A stretch of 64,000 nucleotides of DNA from Bolinopsis microptera (GCF_026151205.1 NC_087074.1:3844001-3908000); one strand, 5' to 3'. Counted from the first letter of the stretch, positions 12,103 through 24,724 are shown. Translations and numbers: made by a program. Notes: generated by a model not told the origin, from the sequence alone.

Positions 12103-14013
12103 TTATTTTACCAAAACCCATAATCATGGGTAGAGTGGACCGCTGCCAGTGTCTCTCTTTCCCAAACAAAAGGAAATGATATTAATTTGATTGACCGTTC
12201 TCAAATGCAAAATGATACCGAGAATGAAATCGGTCGCTCGCTTTTCTCCCACAGATGCCTTTGGGTAGTTCTTTTTAATCTATTACAATTGTAAATGAAT
12301 GGGAAAAGCGAGGGACCGATTTCATTCTCGGTATCATTTTGCATTTGAGAACGGTCAATCAAATTAATATCATTTCCTTTTGTTTGGGAAAGAGAGACAC
12401 TGGCAGCGGTCCACTCTACCCATGATTATGGGTTTTGGTAAAATATCATCTCTTTTTTATTATAATGTCAGGGTACTTTATAACGTCGAAATATAAACTG
12501 ATATCTTCATTAATATTAATAAGGAGGAAGTTTCCACGATTTAGAAATTTTTCCTTTAAAAACATTTCCTTGTGTTTAGGTAAGCATATCGGTCGATCAC
12601 TGACTGAATATGCCACTTTATACTCATTCAAGTTGGCATTAAATTCATATAATATAATGACATTAAAAAGCAGAATTTGTTGGAAATCACGAATGAGCAA
12701 AATTCTCACTTTTCGCACGTGCAAACTTTGAGCGGACGTTGCGTGCGCATCCAATATTGAATCGCCGTAAATTTTTGCGTGTAATTGTTTTATATATAGC
12801 TTGATAAGCATGCAAAGTTTCAAAGTATTTCAAGAAGAACTGTTATCACAACGGCACTCTAAAGTTGACAGAAAATGACGAAAACAGCAATTTTCAGTGA
12901 TTTTAGCAATTTTCTATCAATTTGGGCGTGTCCCCACGTGTGCAACTTTTCGATTTTCAACTTTAAAACTAGCCTAATGCACAATTTATACCTATAGGAA
13001 GCAGAACAGAGCTCCACAACCCAAGGCATGGCCCAACACCAGAGAATACTAAATCGCAAAATTGACGTTTTTATAAAATAATTCTTCAAAAAAGCACAAA
13101 CTTCAATCACGAATATCTTTATGAAGGAGCAAGCTAGAAAAACTTTCCGGTAGATTTTCAGAATGCTTGAACAATTATCTAAGATAAAAAATTCCTCAGA
13201 TTTTGAATTCAATTACTTTTTAATGGTGTAAAATCATTTTTAAAAGTTATTACTTTGTCAAAAATCAAGTTTTAAAAACGGTTAACTTGATGACGTCATC
13301 AAGGGGTGTTCATGACGTCAAATAATTTGTTTATACAATGTAAACTAAAGTGTAAACAATTATTTTCAAGACCTGTGGTCGGAAATTGCTGTATCTTTTA
13401 TACTTTTGAATCTATGGACAATTAAAAACAGGCTACATTTGACTGGCAAAGCGTCTATCCCTGAATATATGTATATAGGTATGTATGTATCACGACAATC
13501 TATCGTAAAACAGGGGTTCTAGAAAACCCATTTCCCGATGATTCTGAGACCTGAAACTTTTTTTGCAGTCGATTTGGTCAACGTCTAGACGCTCTGAAAA
13601 ATTTCAGATCTCTAACTCGATTTTAACATGGTTATTAAGGCTCCTGAATATGGCGATTTTGGGTTTTTTACCGAATTTCGTATAACAGTGCTGGCGAGTA
13701 TTTTATGCAAATTTCTTAAAAATCTCAACATAACTATTTTCTATTCCTGTCATCTTTAACATCAAATTAGAATGTTTTGAACTAAAATTAAATCTGCTGA
13801 ACGACTTCCGATGAGTCTTAATGCCTGAAAAACTCCTGCCGGAGGCGGCGGCCTTCGGCCGCCTCCTCCGGCCGGAGTGCACGCTTCGCGTGCACGAAAG
13901 AGGCTTGTAACGTGTACCAAAGGGGGTATAATAGTAAAGGGGGTATAATAGTAAAGGGGGTACATAGTATACCCACAATAAATGCACCGGTCGTGCTTGC
14001 CAGCACTGTGATA
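12103..14013. repeat. Dispersed repeat, copy 1, with palindromic head and GC-rich hairpins
   Basis: It matches 46261-48335 over nearly its whole length, with few differences. Its first 340 bp form a palindrome: about 145-bp arms (12103-12250 and 12299-12446) carry ACCAAAACCCATAATCATGG and its reverse complement around a short loop. About 1.4 kb of AT-rich non-coding sequence follows. Near the end are two GC-rich hairpins, both with TTCG loops (13838-13890), and two and a half copies of a 17-bp unit GGGGGTATAATAGTAAA (13921-13966). Shared sequence stops at CAGCACTGTGATA. The frames in it are short and unlike known proteins. The class is unknown: there is no terminal inverted repeat across the whole unit, no transposase and no poly-A. 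Confidence 0.75.
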
Positions 14014-15574
14014 TGATATATATGGCTTACAGACGACAATATTGCCTAAAACACGTTTAGGCAATGAAAGTGACCATTTTGCAGACGTTGGTCGTTCACC
14101 TCCGAACCGTTTTAAGAGGTCATCTACACAATTTTTGAGCTCGACGGCTAACTTTATACTTATAGTCGTTAACCCTAAGCTTGGTGCTATAATCTATATG
14201 TGTTCTTAAAAACTACTCCAAATTCATAAACAGAAGCAAGGTTTACCACCTATTGCCAACCATTCCTTTGAAATTAAATCAAAAGAAATATGTCAGTCAT
14301 TAGTTACCATCTTCACAGAGTAAAAATATTAACAATACAACAAATTAACGCGGAATTTTCTTTAAGTTTAATTTCGTGTCTGTGTGGATTAGTCTTTATA
14401 CTTTGAGGCTGGAATTCCTAACCTTTGATCATTATATGTTTTCATTGATCATGTAGTATTCAGCAAAAAAACTTTAAAATTGTTTAAAATCTTTTATGGC
14501 AGCATCTGCATAGCGCAAACATTTGTGCTTTTAGCACGACTTCGTTTAATAGGACTTTGATTTACTTGTTCCACTATATGATTATGATTCTAGTCGCATC
14601 CTAATTTTACCGTACTCTCACAACCGATGAATATGAATTTTAAGTTCTCTCTGAAGGTATTATATAGAGGCCTTACTTCAACTCCATAGTAAAACAGGAG
14701 GGACGCTCCGTAGGTGCTAAAGTCTAATTAATTAAATAATCTACACTAGTTACACTTACTTCCCAAGGTAAATAAGACTGTAACATGTGAATAACTGACT
14801 GTGTAATGTGTATGTGATATTGCATAGGGATTAGGGGTTAATAATTGCTAAGGATTCGTCAGCACTGGCTAGTATAAAAATGATAACATGCTTTTCAAGT
14901 ATTGATAGCTACCATAAGCTTAGTTACTGTATCGAGATATTTGAATATAATCAGAGGCACAATATTTAATTTTTATTTAGGATCGTTATGATATGATAAT
15001 TCCTGGATTCCAATGATCCTTATAGGATCAATCATCAGTCTATTAGTAATAAGTGTGACTTAAAATTATGAAATATGATAGTGATAGTCGATAGAGTTCA
15101 TAATTGTAATTACTCATTTCACCCATTTTTTCTCCTAAGTAATTGGTCATGCTCCAAAACTATTTCATTTTGAATGAAACTATTTTGTATTGGAATGATG
15201 TCTCCATAAACCGCGGATAATATTGCAAATTGTCACATTATAAATATTGTTGACAAATTTTACCGTTTAAAGTTAAACTATTTGTCGCATCTTATTCTAT
15301 ATTTGCTGTTATTGTTGTGTTGGTCACATGCTGTACAGCTGTACAAACGGGTTAGATTAGCGTCAGCTCGTAAAATCCTAATAATCTTCACCTAATTTAA
15401 CTCATGACATCCTTAATTCTAATTCTGTCTAGTTTGTTCGTTTTAAATTTTAACCATTCTGTCGATTTGTTTGTTAAATCTCGTAATTAGGCCGGACGTG
15501 AGGTTTCACTTTCAGCGTGATCCTCCCTACTAAACACTACAGTATTTATTTCTTAGCGTTGTCACTTTGATAAC
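14014..15574. other. Intergenic stretch upstream of the + strand GPCR gene
   Basis: No open frame with motifs. It presumably holds the promoter and 5' untranslated region of the receptor gene that starts at 15575, but I cannot point to a TATA box or transcription start with confidence. Confidence 0.4.
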
Positions 15575-17422
15575 ATGATGATAGAATGCGGAACGTTGTT
15601 TGATTTATCCAAAGAAGAAGTAGACGAGTGGACTAGCGGCTGGCCAGAGGTTAGTCGGAGCCGTACATTGTGCCTTTAGTGCTAACATTGTGCCTTTAGT
15701 GCTAACATTGTGCCTTTAGTGCTAACACATCAGTCCAAATAAATGGGTCGAACAAGTTTCCCAACTGAAATATATTGTGAAATGTAAATTGATATATTCT
15801 TAACTTGGACTGAGCTCCTCTACTGCAGTCTACACTATATTTTAATAATCAAATCTTTTTTATTGGAAGATTAGATGAACAGTGCCATCTCTTTCGACCG
15901 TTTATATGGCCACTAGACATGCCTAAACTTTGATCTAATTTTGAATAATCTTACTGAAGCGCTAATTAGTGCTCAGCAGCTTTATACGAATGAACATAGC
16001 CTATAAATAATGAGGATAAAATAAATGATTTTAAAATAAACTTATCCTCAGTATATTCTGTTTGTGGTTAACTTCATTTTCACTGTGGTTGGGATCTTCG
16101 CTAACAGCTTCGGACTCCTCTTCTTCATCAAGAAACAGAGAAAAGATATCACGACTATTCTCTTTATTGCACTCTGTGTCGTGGATCTGGCAACTGTGCT
16201 CACTCTTGGACCCCTCCAAATGCTGATAAACGTTCAGGCTGTCAACTTCTTCAACTTCTCAACCCAATACTTTACTGTTTTCAGTGTTATTTCTGCCCTT
16301 TCAAATCTTGAGGTGAGTTTGATTATTATAATGTGCCACTAAAAATATCCCAGGCTTTGGGACTTCTTTATTTAAACTAGTGATATTGGTATATTTTAGA
16401 ATCTTTTTCCATGGTAGCTCTGTCACATAGCATTCTAAACTTAGAAACCACAACTATTGTTTCGATGTTTGAGTAATCGGAAAGCCCAATTAATGAAATT
16501 TAGAGACGATAATATTTTGAATTAAAGTAACTTCCTGTAGATACGTTTTTCAATGTTCCTGTTCATGGTGATGAGTTGGTGTCGATGTCTCTCCGTCGTC
16601 TCACCCTTCAGAAGAAACAACAAAAAGTTGGTCTTCTCAGCTCTACTCTGCTACCTCGTCCCTCTGTTCGTGCTCTGCTTCTACCCTGTTTTCGTCTGCA
16701 GTGACATGTCCTACACCATCGTGCCCTTCACTCGCATAGGGCAATCTGAATTCATAAGCACACTGGAGTCATCTGAAATTGAAACTCGACACTGGGCTTA
16801 CCTGATCGTGATGGAGATTGTCACCATGTACATTCCTGTAATTCCAATCACCATCACATCCTACATCACCGCTCATAACCTCATCTTCTCCCCCGCTATG
16901 AAATCTACCAATGCTAAATCAAGTAGAGATGGTGCTATCACAATCCTTATACTCACCGTCTCCACTCTCATTTGTTTCACTCCCAGGCTTGCAATCTCTC
17001 TCTCCGCCCTCAAAGGAGTAGCTGACTACACGATTGCTGATCGCATCATTGAGAGCCCAATTGGTATGCGATGGGCATGCTTTGTTCTATATCTTCTCAC
17101 ATCAGGACTAAGCATTGCCAACTCTGGGATCAACCCTTGCATCTTCCTGGCAAGAGGCCAAAATATGAAATTCTACTTCAAGAAGTCCATGCATGGGGCC
17201 TACAGGAAATCTTCAGCAGCTCTTACTCGGGGTCACACCAGCCTGTCAGTGATGAGTAGCGTCCTGGCTAACAAGAGTGTCGCCAGAGAGGAAACTACTT
17301 TCTCCAATACTTTTAACAAGCAAGACACCGTTCTTGCTCTTTCTCCCATAAGAAACACAACATCCCCTGATATAAACGGTACTCCAAGGGTTCCGCCCAA
17401 AATAAATGACTCGAGTCTTTGA
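15575..17422 (+). CDS. Rhodopsin-class (class A) G-protein-coupled receptor, 3 exons, 405 aa
   Basis: Exons 15575-15649, 16052-16312 and 16541-17422 join in phase 0 at both introns (donors GTTAGT and GTGAGT; acceptors TCCTCAG and CCTGTAG). Exon 1 gives a 25-residue N-terminus (MMIECGTLFDLSKEEVDEWT...), exon 2 TM1, TM2 and the start of TM3, and exon 3 the rest of TM3 to the tail. Class A marks are the TM1 asparagine in GIFANSFG, the TM2 aspartate in ALCVVDLA, R3.50 in SWCRCLSVV (the usual D/E-R-Y is W-C-R-C), CFTP in TM6 for CWxP, and NSGINPCIF in TM7 for NPxxY. The Ser/Thr-rich tail of about 100 residues suits kinase and arrestin control. Family logic predicts a plasma-membrane receptor signalling through heterotrimeric G proteins. 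The ligand is unknown, and I see no TM3 disulphide cysteine in the usual place. Confidence 0.82.
15665..15726. repeat. 20-bp triplicate in intron 1 of the receptor gene
   Basis: Three perfect copies of ACATTGTGCCTTTAGTGCTA lie 16 bp after the exon 1 splice donor. They are tandem and identical, so recently expanded. Confidence 0.9.
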
Positions 17423-18605
17423 TCAAGAAAGATTTGAAACTTTAACTTCAAGCAAAATGGAAGAATGGTATTATAGTCCACTAAGATTTCATTTTCTCAA
17501 CTGACACAGGAAAATCGTCGATAATGTGCATGGCTTTTTTATCGCGAATTTTCGTTGCCCTAAACAATTCAAACAGAAACTTTACTCAGACTGGCGCCGG
17601 TTATGAACTAAAGCTGACTGCTATCTTATGTTTTATTTCTTTCAGTTTTTAGTAGTCGAGAGTGTACGTTTTACAACTACACAGTAGATAACATATCCTT
17701 TCGCTCACTTTGATTGACTTGTTAGCAGTATTAGTATTACTTAGGATAGAAATTTGAATCAGTAATCTTGATAACACTCATCCCGATTTTAGATTTATCC
17801 TACCGTTAGCAAAGTATTGACGATTTGATGTGACTTTCATTATGATAAACAATTTAGATTCGATTTAGATTTTAACTTTCTAGCTGACAGTAGTAGTTGA
17901 CTGTAGTTGTATAATGTATATTTGTAGCATTCATGATTTTCTATTGAACATAACATTTTTATTTTAAATCATGCAGCCAAAATGTTAGCAGTTCAACAAG
18001 TGAAATGCTTCATAAATTTTAATTTTTAAGATTGCAATAATCTTGAGGTTAAAAAATCATAGTAGCAGTAATGGAAAAAGAAAACAGAAAGTTTAGCAAA
18101 AAGACGTGGACTGTGCGAGGTGTTAAGTTTGGTTTAGTCAGCTTCAAGTTCCAACATAATACATTATGTGTATAATACATTTATAAAAGTTGCTGTTGTA
18201 ATGGATGTTTTACCAAATCGTCATGAAAAATGTTTAGTTAAACTCAGCGGTTTTCTATGAGACTGATTTTCCTTTTTAGTCATTTAATCGCACAAAGGAC
18301 CCATGGTAGTCCCTACTTTCAATTGAGAGAAGATCTTGCGCAGTTTCGCGAGTTTCACTCGTTATAAAGCCATTTCCAATCGGGCTACTTTTGCTCAGCA
18401 TAGTGAAAATACATCTTGATGATCCCATGTTTTTCCCATATGACGATCAGATTAAAATTTATGATCAATATTTCTGTTTGGTCCCTTGTGATGTCGGGAA
18501 CTGAGAAAGTGTTTCGCTAACGGTTCTTATCTCTATCTCCGGATAGAAGGCAAAACAGATTTCACATTTTTTTTTTTAAGGGAGCTTCTGTGTGAAAGTA
18601 ACATG
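17423..18605. other. 3' flank of the receptor gene and intergenic DNA
   Basis: Non-coding, AT-rich. The first part presumably holds the 3' untranslated region. I found no canonical AATAAA in a position I would trust. A run of nine or more T residues is at about 18569-18577. Confidence 0.4.
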
Positions 18606-19670
18606 TTGGTCTTTATAATGTGGTTGAGTTGGTCTAATGTGGTTGAGTTGGTCTAATGTGGTTGAATTGGTCTAATGTGGTTAAGTTGGTCTAATGTGGT
18701 TGAGTTGATATAATGTGGTTGAATTGGTCTAATGTGGTTGAGTTGGTCTAATGTGGTTGAGTTGATATCATGTGGTTGAGTTGGTCTAATGTGGTTGAGT
18801 TGGTCTAATGTGGTTGAGTTGGTCTAATGTGGTTGAGCTGTATTATGTGGTTGAGTTGGTATAATTGGTTGAGCCTGGTATAATGTGGTTGAGTTGGTCT
18901 AATGTGGTTGAGCTGGTATAATGTGGTTGAGCTGGTTTAATGTGGTTGAGCTGGTCTAATGTGGTTGAGCTGGTATAATATGGTTGAGCTGGTATAATGT
19001 GGTTGAGTTGGTCTAATGTGGTTGAGTTGATATAATGTGGTTGAGCTGGTCTAATGTGGTTGAGTTGATATAATGTGGTTGAGTTGGTCTTATGTGGTTG
19101 AGCTGGTCTTATGTGGTTGAGCTGTTTTAGGTGGTTGATCTGTGCTGGTTAATTGTGGTTTGAGTGGTCTAATGTGGTTGAGTTGATTATATGTGGTGAG
19201 CTGGTCATATGTGGTTGAGCTGGTCTTTTGTGGTTGAGCGGGTATAATGTGTTGAGCAAAGTCTTATTGTGGTTGAGTTGGTCTAATGTGGTTGAATTGG
19301 TCTAATGTGGTTGAGCTGGTCTTATGTGGTTGAGTTGGTCTAATGTGGTTGAGCTGGTCTGATGTGGTTGAGCTGGTCTATAATGGTTGAGCTGGTCTGA
19401 TGTGTTAATTAAGCTGGTATAATTTGGTTGGGCTGGTCTAATATGGTTGAGCTGGTCTGATGTGGTTAAGTTGGTCTAATTTGGTTGAATTGGTCTAATT
19501 TGGTTGAGCTGGTCTAATGTGGTTGAGCTGGTCTAATGTGGTGAGCTGGTAATTAATATGTTGAGCTGGTATAATGTGTTGAATTGTTAATTGGTTGAGG
19601 TTGGTCTAATGTGTTATTAAGTGGTATAATTTGGTTGAAGCTCTGGTATGATGTTGGTTGAGCTTGATTA
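18606..19670. repeat. 19-bp satellite, about 55 units
   Basis: A tandem array of TGGTCTAATGTGGTTGAGT variants (unit 19 bp) covers just over 1 kb. Central units alternate GAGTTGGTC and GAGCTGGTC forms. Units at the right edge (from about 19120) are increasingly indel-ridden, while the left and middle are more uniform. The unit length is not a multiple of three and there is no coding potential. The array ends about 30 bp before the stop codon region of the broken GPCR gene on the other strand. Confidence 0.9.
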
Positions 19671-21365
19671 ATATCCTCGGCGGCGTGGAGGTCACATTCC
19701 TAAATTTCCCCTTGTTCCTGAATCAGAGGCAAGCTTGTCCTCCTCAGCGTTGCATTATTAGTGTCTTGTAGGCTTGCTGCTCTGGATTCTTTATGACTGA
19801 TCAGACCACATTTATTTCTAATTCTGAGAGAAAGTCTGCCGAGTTCCTGTCTAAAGCTACTCCCCGTCGTTAATAGAATAAAGGGGTTTACAAACGAGTT
19901 GAGGTAGGCTAAGAAGTTGTAGGTAGCGTAGAAAGATATATGGTGGAGATTTGTTCAGTCTGAAACAGGTTTTGTTATTTACGGATATGATAAAGATTAT
20001 ATTATAAGGTTCTTGTAGTTGTACTGCTTAAAATATTCTTCAGATTTTGACATTCATATTCGAAAGTTAAAACCAAAAGTGAACTGCATTGTAAAAACTG
20101 AAATATATTGCATATCCTGTGCAGTCTTACAATAAACTAGTAATGAGTAGTTTATTGTATTATAATATATAACAATGTAACATGTATTTATTAAAGAGTA
20201 TATTATTAAAAAGATATAGCTCACCACTCCGATGTCAGTGTTAGTATGCTTCCAGTAGCTAAAGAAATTCTTGAAGTTACAGAATATAATGATAGAGTAA
20301 CACATCATGTACCATCCGGTCATCATCAATAGTGATACTATCTGAAATTGTATTGTTAAGTTACTTGCACCATATCAGTTTGAAATTTTTAAAAATTTCT
20401 TTAAAAAATGGTGCCTAGTTACCAGTATTTTTTACAGTCGTTTTATATGATAATTTGAATCCATTGTACATAATAATTGTACATTGTACAGTACAAATTG
20501 GTAGATAAATTATTAATTTAACTTACAACTTGCTTGCTTTGAACTTTCTGGTCCATATTTATAATGAAGCTTCCAAAGCTACCTTGCTTTCTGGACTTTC
20601 TGGACTTTTTTCGATTCCATGACGACTGCACAATTTTAACCAGATCATAAATTTATAAAAGCAACTGGGTACACGAATCAGATGTATGATTAAACTAAAA
20701 TACTTAACTACCTATACTGAAACATGATAGCTTTTTAGATTTGACATCAGACATTCAAAGCAACCACTTTAAGATTATCCAAGAAAAACATAAATCCATA
20801 TTAATTACCTTATAACGCTTCATAATATAGATGACAATAACTGAGTTGGTAACTATGATAAGAAGGAGGGACGAAACATTGGAATAGGCCCCATCAGTGC
20901 AAAATATAATGATCCGATCTCTTCAGCATTATCTCCCTCTGCATCGAGTACAAAGTCACAGTTACTTCGACTGGAGAGAATTATGATTTTCATCAAACAG
21001 TCGTTGTAAACAAGCATAATGTATTAGAATTGGGAATAATAATAATGATATTACTACAATGCTAATAGTGATTGGTCAAGTCAGTAATATCCGAAATAAG
21101 ATTTGTTCTGAAATCAGAAATTGACTACACATTTGTGATTCGTATTTGAAAATTGTCGCCGAAGTAGTACGGAAGAAAGGCGTATAAGCATCTCCGTAGA
21201 TATATGCGATAACATACAAAGTCCAACCACCTGAAATAATGTTATTCAACAATCTCAGACCGTACCAATTCATTCGTAATGTTTTGCAACGCAAAGGATT
21301 CAGTTTGTAAATTAAATAGCGTATAAATATAACGTTTAGGAGCCATATACTGTATACTGTACAGT

Positions 21366-21493
21366 CTGAAGGTTGTACAGTGTACAGTGTACAGTGTACA
21401 GTGTACAGTGTACAGTGTACAGTGTACAGTGTACACTGTACAATGTAGTGCAGTGTACAGTGCAGTGTACAGTGTACAGTGTACAACCTTCAG
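21366..21493. repeat. Heptamer array (ACAGTGT)n framed by inverted repeats
   Basis: About 100 bp of ACAGTGT units is bracketed by perfect 14-bp inverted repeats, CTGAAGGTTGTACA at 21366-21379 and TGTACAACCTTCAG at 21480-21493. It lies in an intron of the broken GPCR gene. The framing suggests the array grew inside a small palindromic element. Confidence 0.8.
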
Positions 21494-21994
21494 AAGTCAG
21501 AACGACCTGTATAAGTAAGTTAACTCAGTACTAACCAGTCTACTGTTCCTGTCAAGGAAAGCACTGTGCGGATAGTAGACAGCATGTAGCCTCATCAGTC
21601 CAGCTACACTGAGGAGGAGGGGTGTGATGACCATGTTCCAGTTCCATACCATTCTGCTAAGTCAACACAGCGGTGACAGGGATTGGAACCAGTCGTCTCT
21701 TCCTGGAGGTTGGATTGTAATTCCGTCATGTTTTTAGAGCAAGAATTTAAATTATCAGCGTTCTTTTTGTAGTATACAATTATAGTGTCGAAATCTCATT
21801 CTGAACCAGTGGACTATTTAAAGTCGATCTGAGATGATTTAATTTTGCGGCAACGTTTAGAATTTACCATATGTGGTTAAAATTTCGGTTTTAAAACGTT
21901 TAACGTGTTTAAGGGTAGTTAGGGATCTTTACAATGTCAGTTGGATGTGTATTTGATATGTATCCTTTGTAAAGCTACACAGTAAAGCTGAAAA

Positions 21995-22160
21995 GAAAAT
22001 CTACATTTTATTGGAATCTAACCTGAGAGTAATAAAATCTACATATTAATATTCGGAATCTAACTGGAGAGTAATAAAATCAACATATTATATTGGAATC
22101 TAACCGGAGAGTAATAAAATCAACATATTAATATTGGAATCTAACCGGAGAGTAATAAGA
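21995..22160. repeat. 41-bp minisatellite running into an exon end
   Basis: About three and a half units (40-42 bp) of GGAATCTAACCGGAGAGTAA plus an ATAAAATCAACATATTA stretch. The last unit overlaps the end of exon 2 of the broken GPCR gene and its splice donor, which reads CTCTCCG then GTTAGA on the minus strand. The units therefore carry extra copies of an exon-intron junction. Confidence 0.8.
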
Positions 22161-22801
22161 ACGTAGCACTGTAAGAGCAGTCAGGCACACCCACGGTCGG
22201 GTTAAAGGTTTCAAACACAATGACAATGTAGTATGGCTTCTGTTTTCCCATCTTGTAGAAGAGGTAGAGAGCTAGAGTGTTCACTATAAATCCTACTACG
22301 CCCATCACCAGATGAACCTGGGAGATTTTATCAAAATGTTTCAGGAACAATTACGCATTTTTTATATAGACTGTCTCTATGGGAGATTACAGAAAATTTA
22401 AGATGCAAGGTTTTTCGTAAAAGACTTTTACTATCAGTAAAACATCATTTGGTTTAAGAATTTAGTGATACCGTAAGTTAGGGTCATTTTAATATTGAAA
22501 CTTGATTATTTGAAGAAAACACTTACTATTCCCAGCACAAGATCTGCCACCTCATCACACACAATCTCGCAACTACCACCTGCAGTTGGGTCGCAAATAC
22601 TGCAACCACTTTTGTTGAAATATAATCCCTCTTCTGGGTTCATATTGCTGGAAGGGTACACAAATATAGGGACAATTTCAAATATTACAGGTTTTAGATC
22701 AAGAGTAAAGCTTACTCTTAGATTTGTTTTAAACTTTATAAGGCAATCAAAAGCGACTGATAGTGGTAGGCATAAACTGTTGTTTGTACGAATCAATTAG
22801 T

Positions 22802-23235
22802 TCAAGAAGCCATAACAATTCTCAAAAAAAGCCAAAAACAATATAGAGAAATGGACACTATTTGAATTCCACTTTTTCGTGTGTCCTCGAAAAAAGGGCG
22901 AAAAAACTGAGAAATAAATGCAATGAAACTGTCCAACGAACTGTCCATTACTAAGCTAATAACACCACACACAACAATCATACCGCCAGGCGACGACCCA
23001 GTATTTATGTCGTCCAATAGCTATGATCGGTATTTGGTGACCCTGACCTATATCGGGATTGGTATTACTGTTACTTAGCCCGCACACATACCAGCAATAT
23101 GGTACGCTCCTATTGGCAATCCTCCGCTCAATCCACCAGATTGTCTCCATCCAACTCTCGTGTCTATATGGTAAAAACGCCCCGTATAGCAAATCACTTA
23201 TAGCTTTATCGTTACTGAACAAGAAACCATTCGTC
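22802..23235 (-). pseudogene. Decayed class A GPCR segment (TM2 to about TM4)
   Basis: The minus strand carries FSNDKAISDLLYGAFLPYRH, a good match to a class A TM2 with its conserved aspartate and following proline. Aromatic residues and SVPYCWYVCG then suggest the first extracellular loop and the TM3 cysteine. Further on, AIGRHKYWVVAWRYD looks like a worn DRY region. The hydrophobic run GGMIVVCGVISLVMDSSLDS is in another frame. No single frame spans it all, so I read it as an old remnant distinct from the neighbouring paralogue pair. Confidence is limited because the evidence is only motif resemblance. Confidence 0.42.
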
Positions 23236-24724
23236 TTACATAACCTCGCCTGAGAATTTATGCTTATAGCGCTAGTTTGGGAATACTGAACATATCATTA
23301 AAAGCTTTAACAAATAATTATAGAATTAAGATGCGGAGTCCAATATTATGTGAAAGTCTCATTGTATCATGGATGTATTAATATTATAGTTTACACTTGA
23401 TAAGATATTAGTGCGTTCAACATAAAAACTTGTTCAGGAACCCTATACACTGTCTCATGCAAAACAGGAATGCCACTGTTATTGGGGTAGATTTGACATA
23501 TTTATCGGATTGACTCCATTCCTCACAGGCTATAAAAGGACCTATATTAGAGGTATTAGAAACATGTTAAATAAAAAAAAAAAAAAAAAATTGACGTAGA
23601 TCAGAAAAAACGTAACGAGGTGCACCGGGAAATTGTTTAGTTATAAGGCCTCGAAACACATGCCAGCACTGGAATATCTGTTTCATGTAAGTAGGAATGC
23701 GGGTGAAGACATTAAAGTGCTTAGTAACGGAATCTCGAGCTTCTGATAAATTACTCGTGAGAAACGAGTCAATGGATTCTAACTTAATCTCCAAGAATTT
23801 AAGTCTGTCAGTAATTAAGCTGAAACATTTATTATTATGAGATATATACCATAATAATGGTATAATATCCGGTTGTATGTGTTAACTGAGAGTACCTGAT
23901 TAAGTCGCGCTGAGATTGATAGATTAGTATACACAAATATTAGACGTCTCTTTAGCCAAGTCTAGATATCTCACAAAACAAATACTACTTATAATATAGA
24001 TACATTCGTATTTAAGTTATAGTTGAAGTTATACCATAAGTTTAGATTCTTTAAAGACTAAATTACATGCGCCAGACAACGGTTCCCTCGTGGAGATCGA
24101 ATGAGACGTGTGGCAGGTACCCCCACCCAACCACTGCGTTTCTTTCCCAGCCTTGGATAGTCTTATTCGAGGTGCTATTGTAGTTCTACAGTTCACCGTT
24201 TAAACCATTTCCATCGTGTTTGAGCAACTATCCTGGCTGAGTTTCAGCACTAAACTTCTTATTTCATCATATGTTCATCACGTACAATAACTATAAGACA
24301 ATATATAGGAATGTTAGCGACAGTAGGATCTGCCTGGCACCTGAATTTCAGCCTAAAATATATAAATAGATTTGCCCTAACAATTTCCCTCTTTATTTTC
24401 TGATATAGACATGAAATATGAGTTAGTCGTCCCTTGTGGCATTGTCTTCGTCTGACAGTTTGGTGAGAAAAATTATCAAACTGAGAAACCCAACCTTAAA
24501 AGCCGATCATATGACTGCACGTACAGGCTATGTATTCCTCCAGATCTAACCATAGTGCCGATACACTCCCTGTCCGATCTCGCTCCCCGTTAGTAAAGGG
24601 CACCCTGACCATAGGAGCCCGAGAGAGATGCCACTAAGTATACCTAGTGAGATGTGTGTAGCGCAGAGATATCGATCTACCACTGATCCTCTCATCGGCG
24701 CACAGTAGTTTATATTAACTATTA
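23236..24724. other. Intergenic stretch
   Basis: No gene supported. There is an 18-base A run at 23573-23590. A frame on the minus strand through it (23567-23794) has no recognisable motif. Confidence 0.4.

Larger units (their letters stand above)
19700..22643 (-). pseudogene. Class A GPCR gene, broken paralogue of the gene at 37647-43821
   Basis: Exons on the minus strand, in order: 22643-22527 (N-terminus, MNPEEGLYFNKSGCSICDPT...), 22317-22146 (TM1-TM2, VHLVMGVVGFIVNTLALYLF), 21702-21536 (TM3, VWNWNMVITPLLLSVAGLM), a tentative TM4 piece near 21230-21131, 20970-20809 (TM5), 20341-20225 (TM6, GWYMMCYSIIIFCNF) and 19959-19700 (TM7 and tail, FYATYNFLAYLNSFVNPFIL). Splice sites match those of the intact paralogue. 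Breaks seen: TGA in the TM3 exon right after PLC, where the paralogue has glutamate; one base missing in TM5, where SLLLIIVTNS resumes in another frame; a phase mismatch with an in-frame TGA at the TM7 exon start; and a scrambled TM2 that loses the conserved aspartate. R3.50 is also histidine (MRLHAVYYP). Sequencing error cannot explain all of these easily. Confidence 0.72.

Noticed and set aside
12446-13212. Frames in the dispersed repeat (12.4-13.2 kb and the matching region at 47 kb)
   Set aside because: The two copies differ by indels that break the frames and there are no protein motifs. Treated as non-coding repeat.
21076-21486. Minus-strand frame starting MYTVHCTLHC
   Set aside because: The first part is the ACAGTGT microsatellite. 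Only the last part overlaps a tentative TM4 piece of the broken receptor.
21536-21702. Selenocysteine reading of the TGA in the broken receptor's TM3 exon
   Set aside because: Other breaks in the same gene (TM5, TM7 exon, TM2) make simple decay far more likely, and class A receptors are not known selenoproteins.
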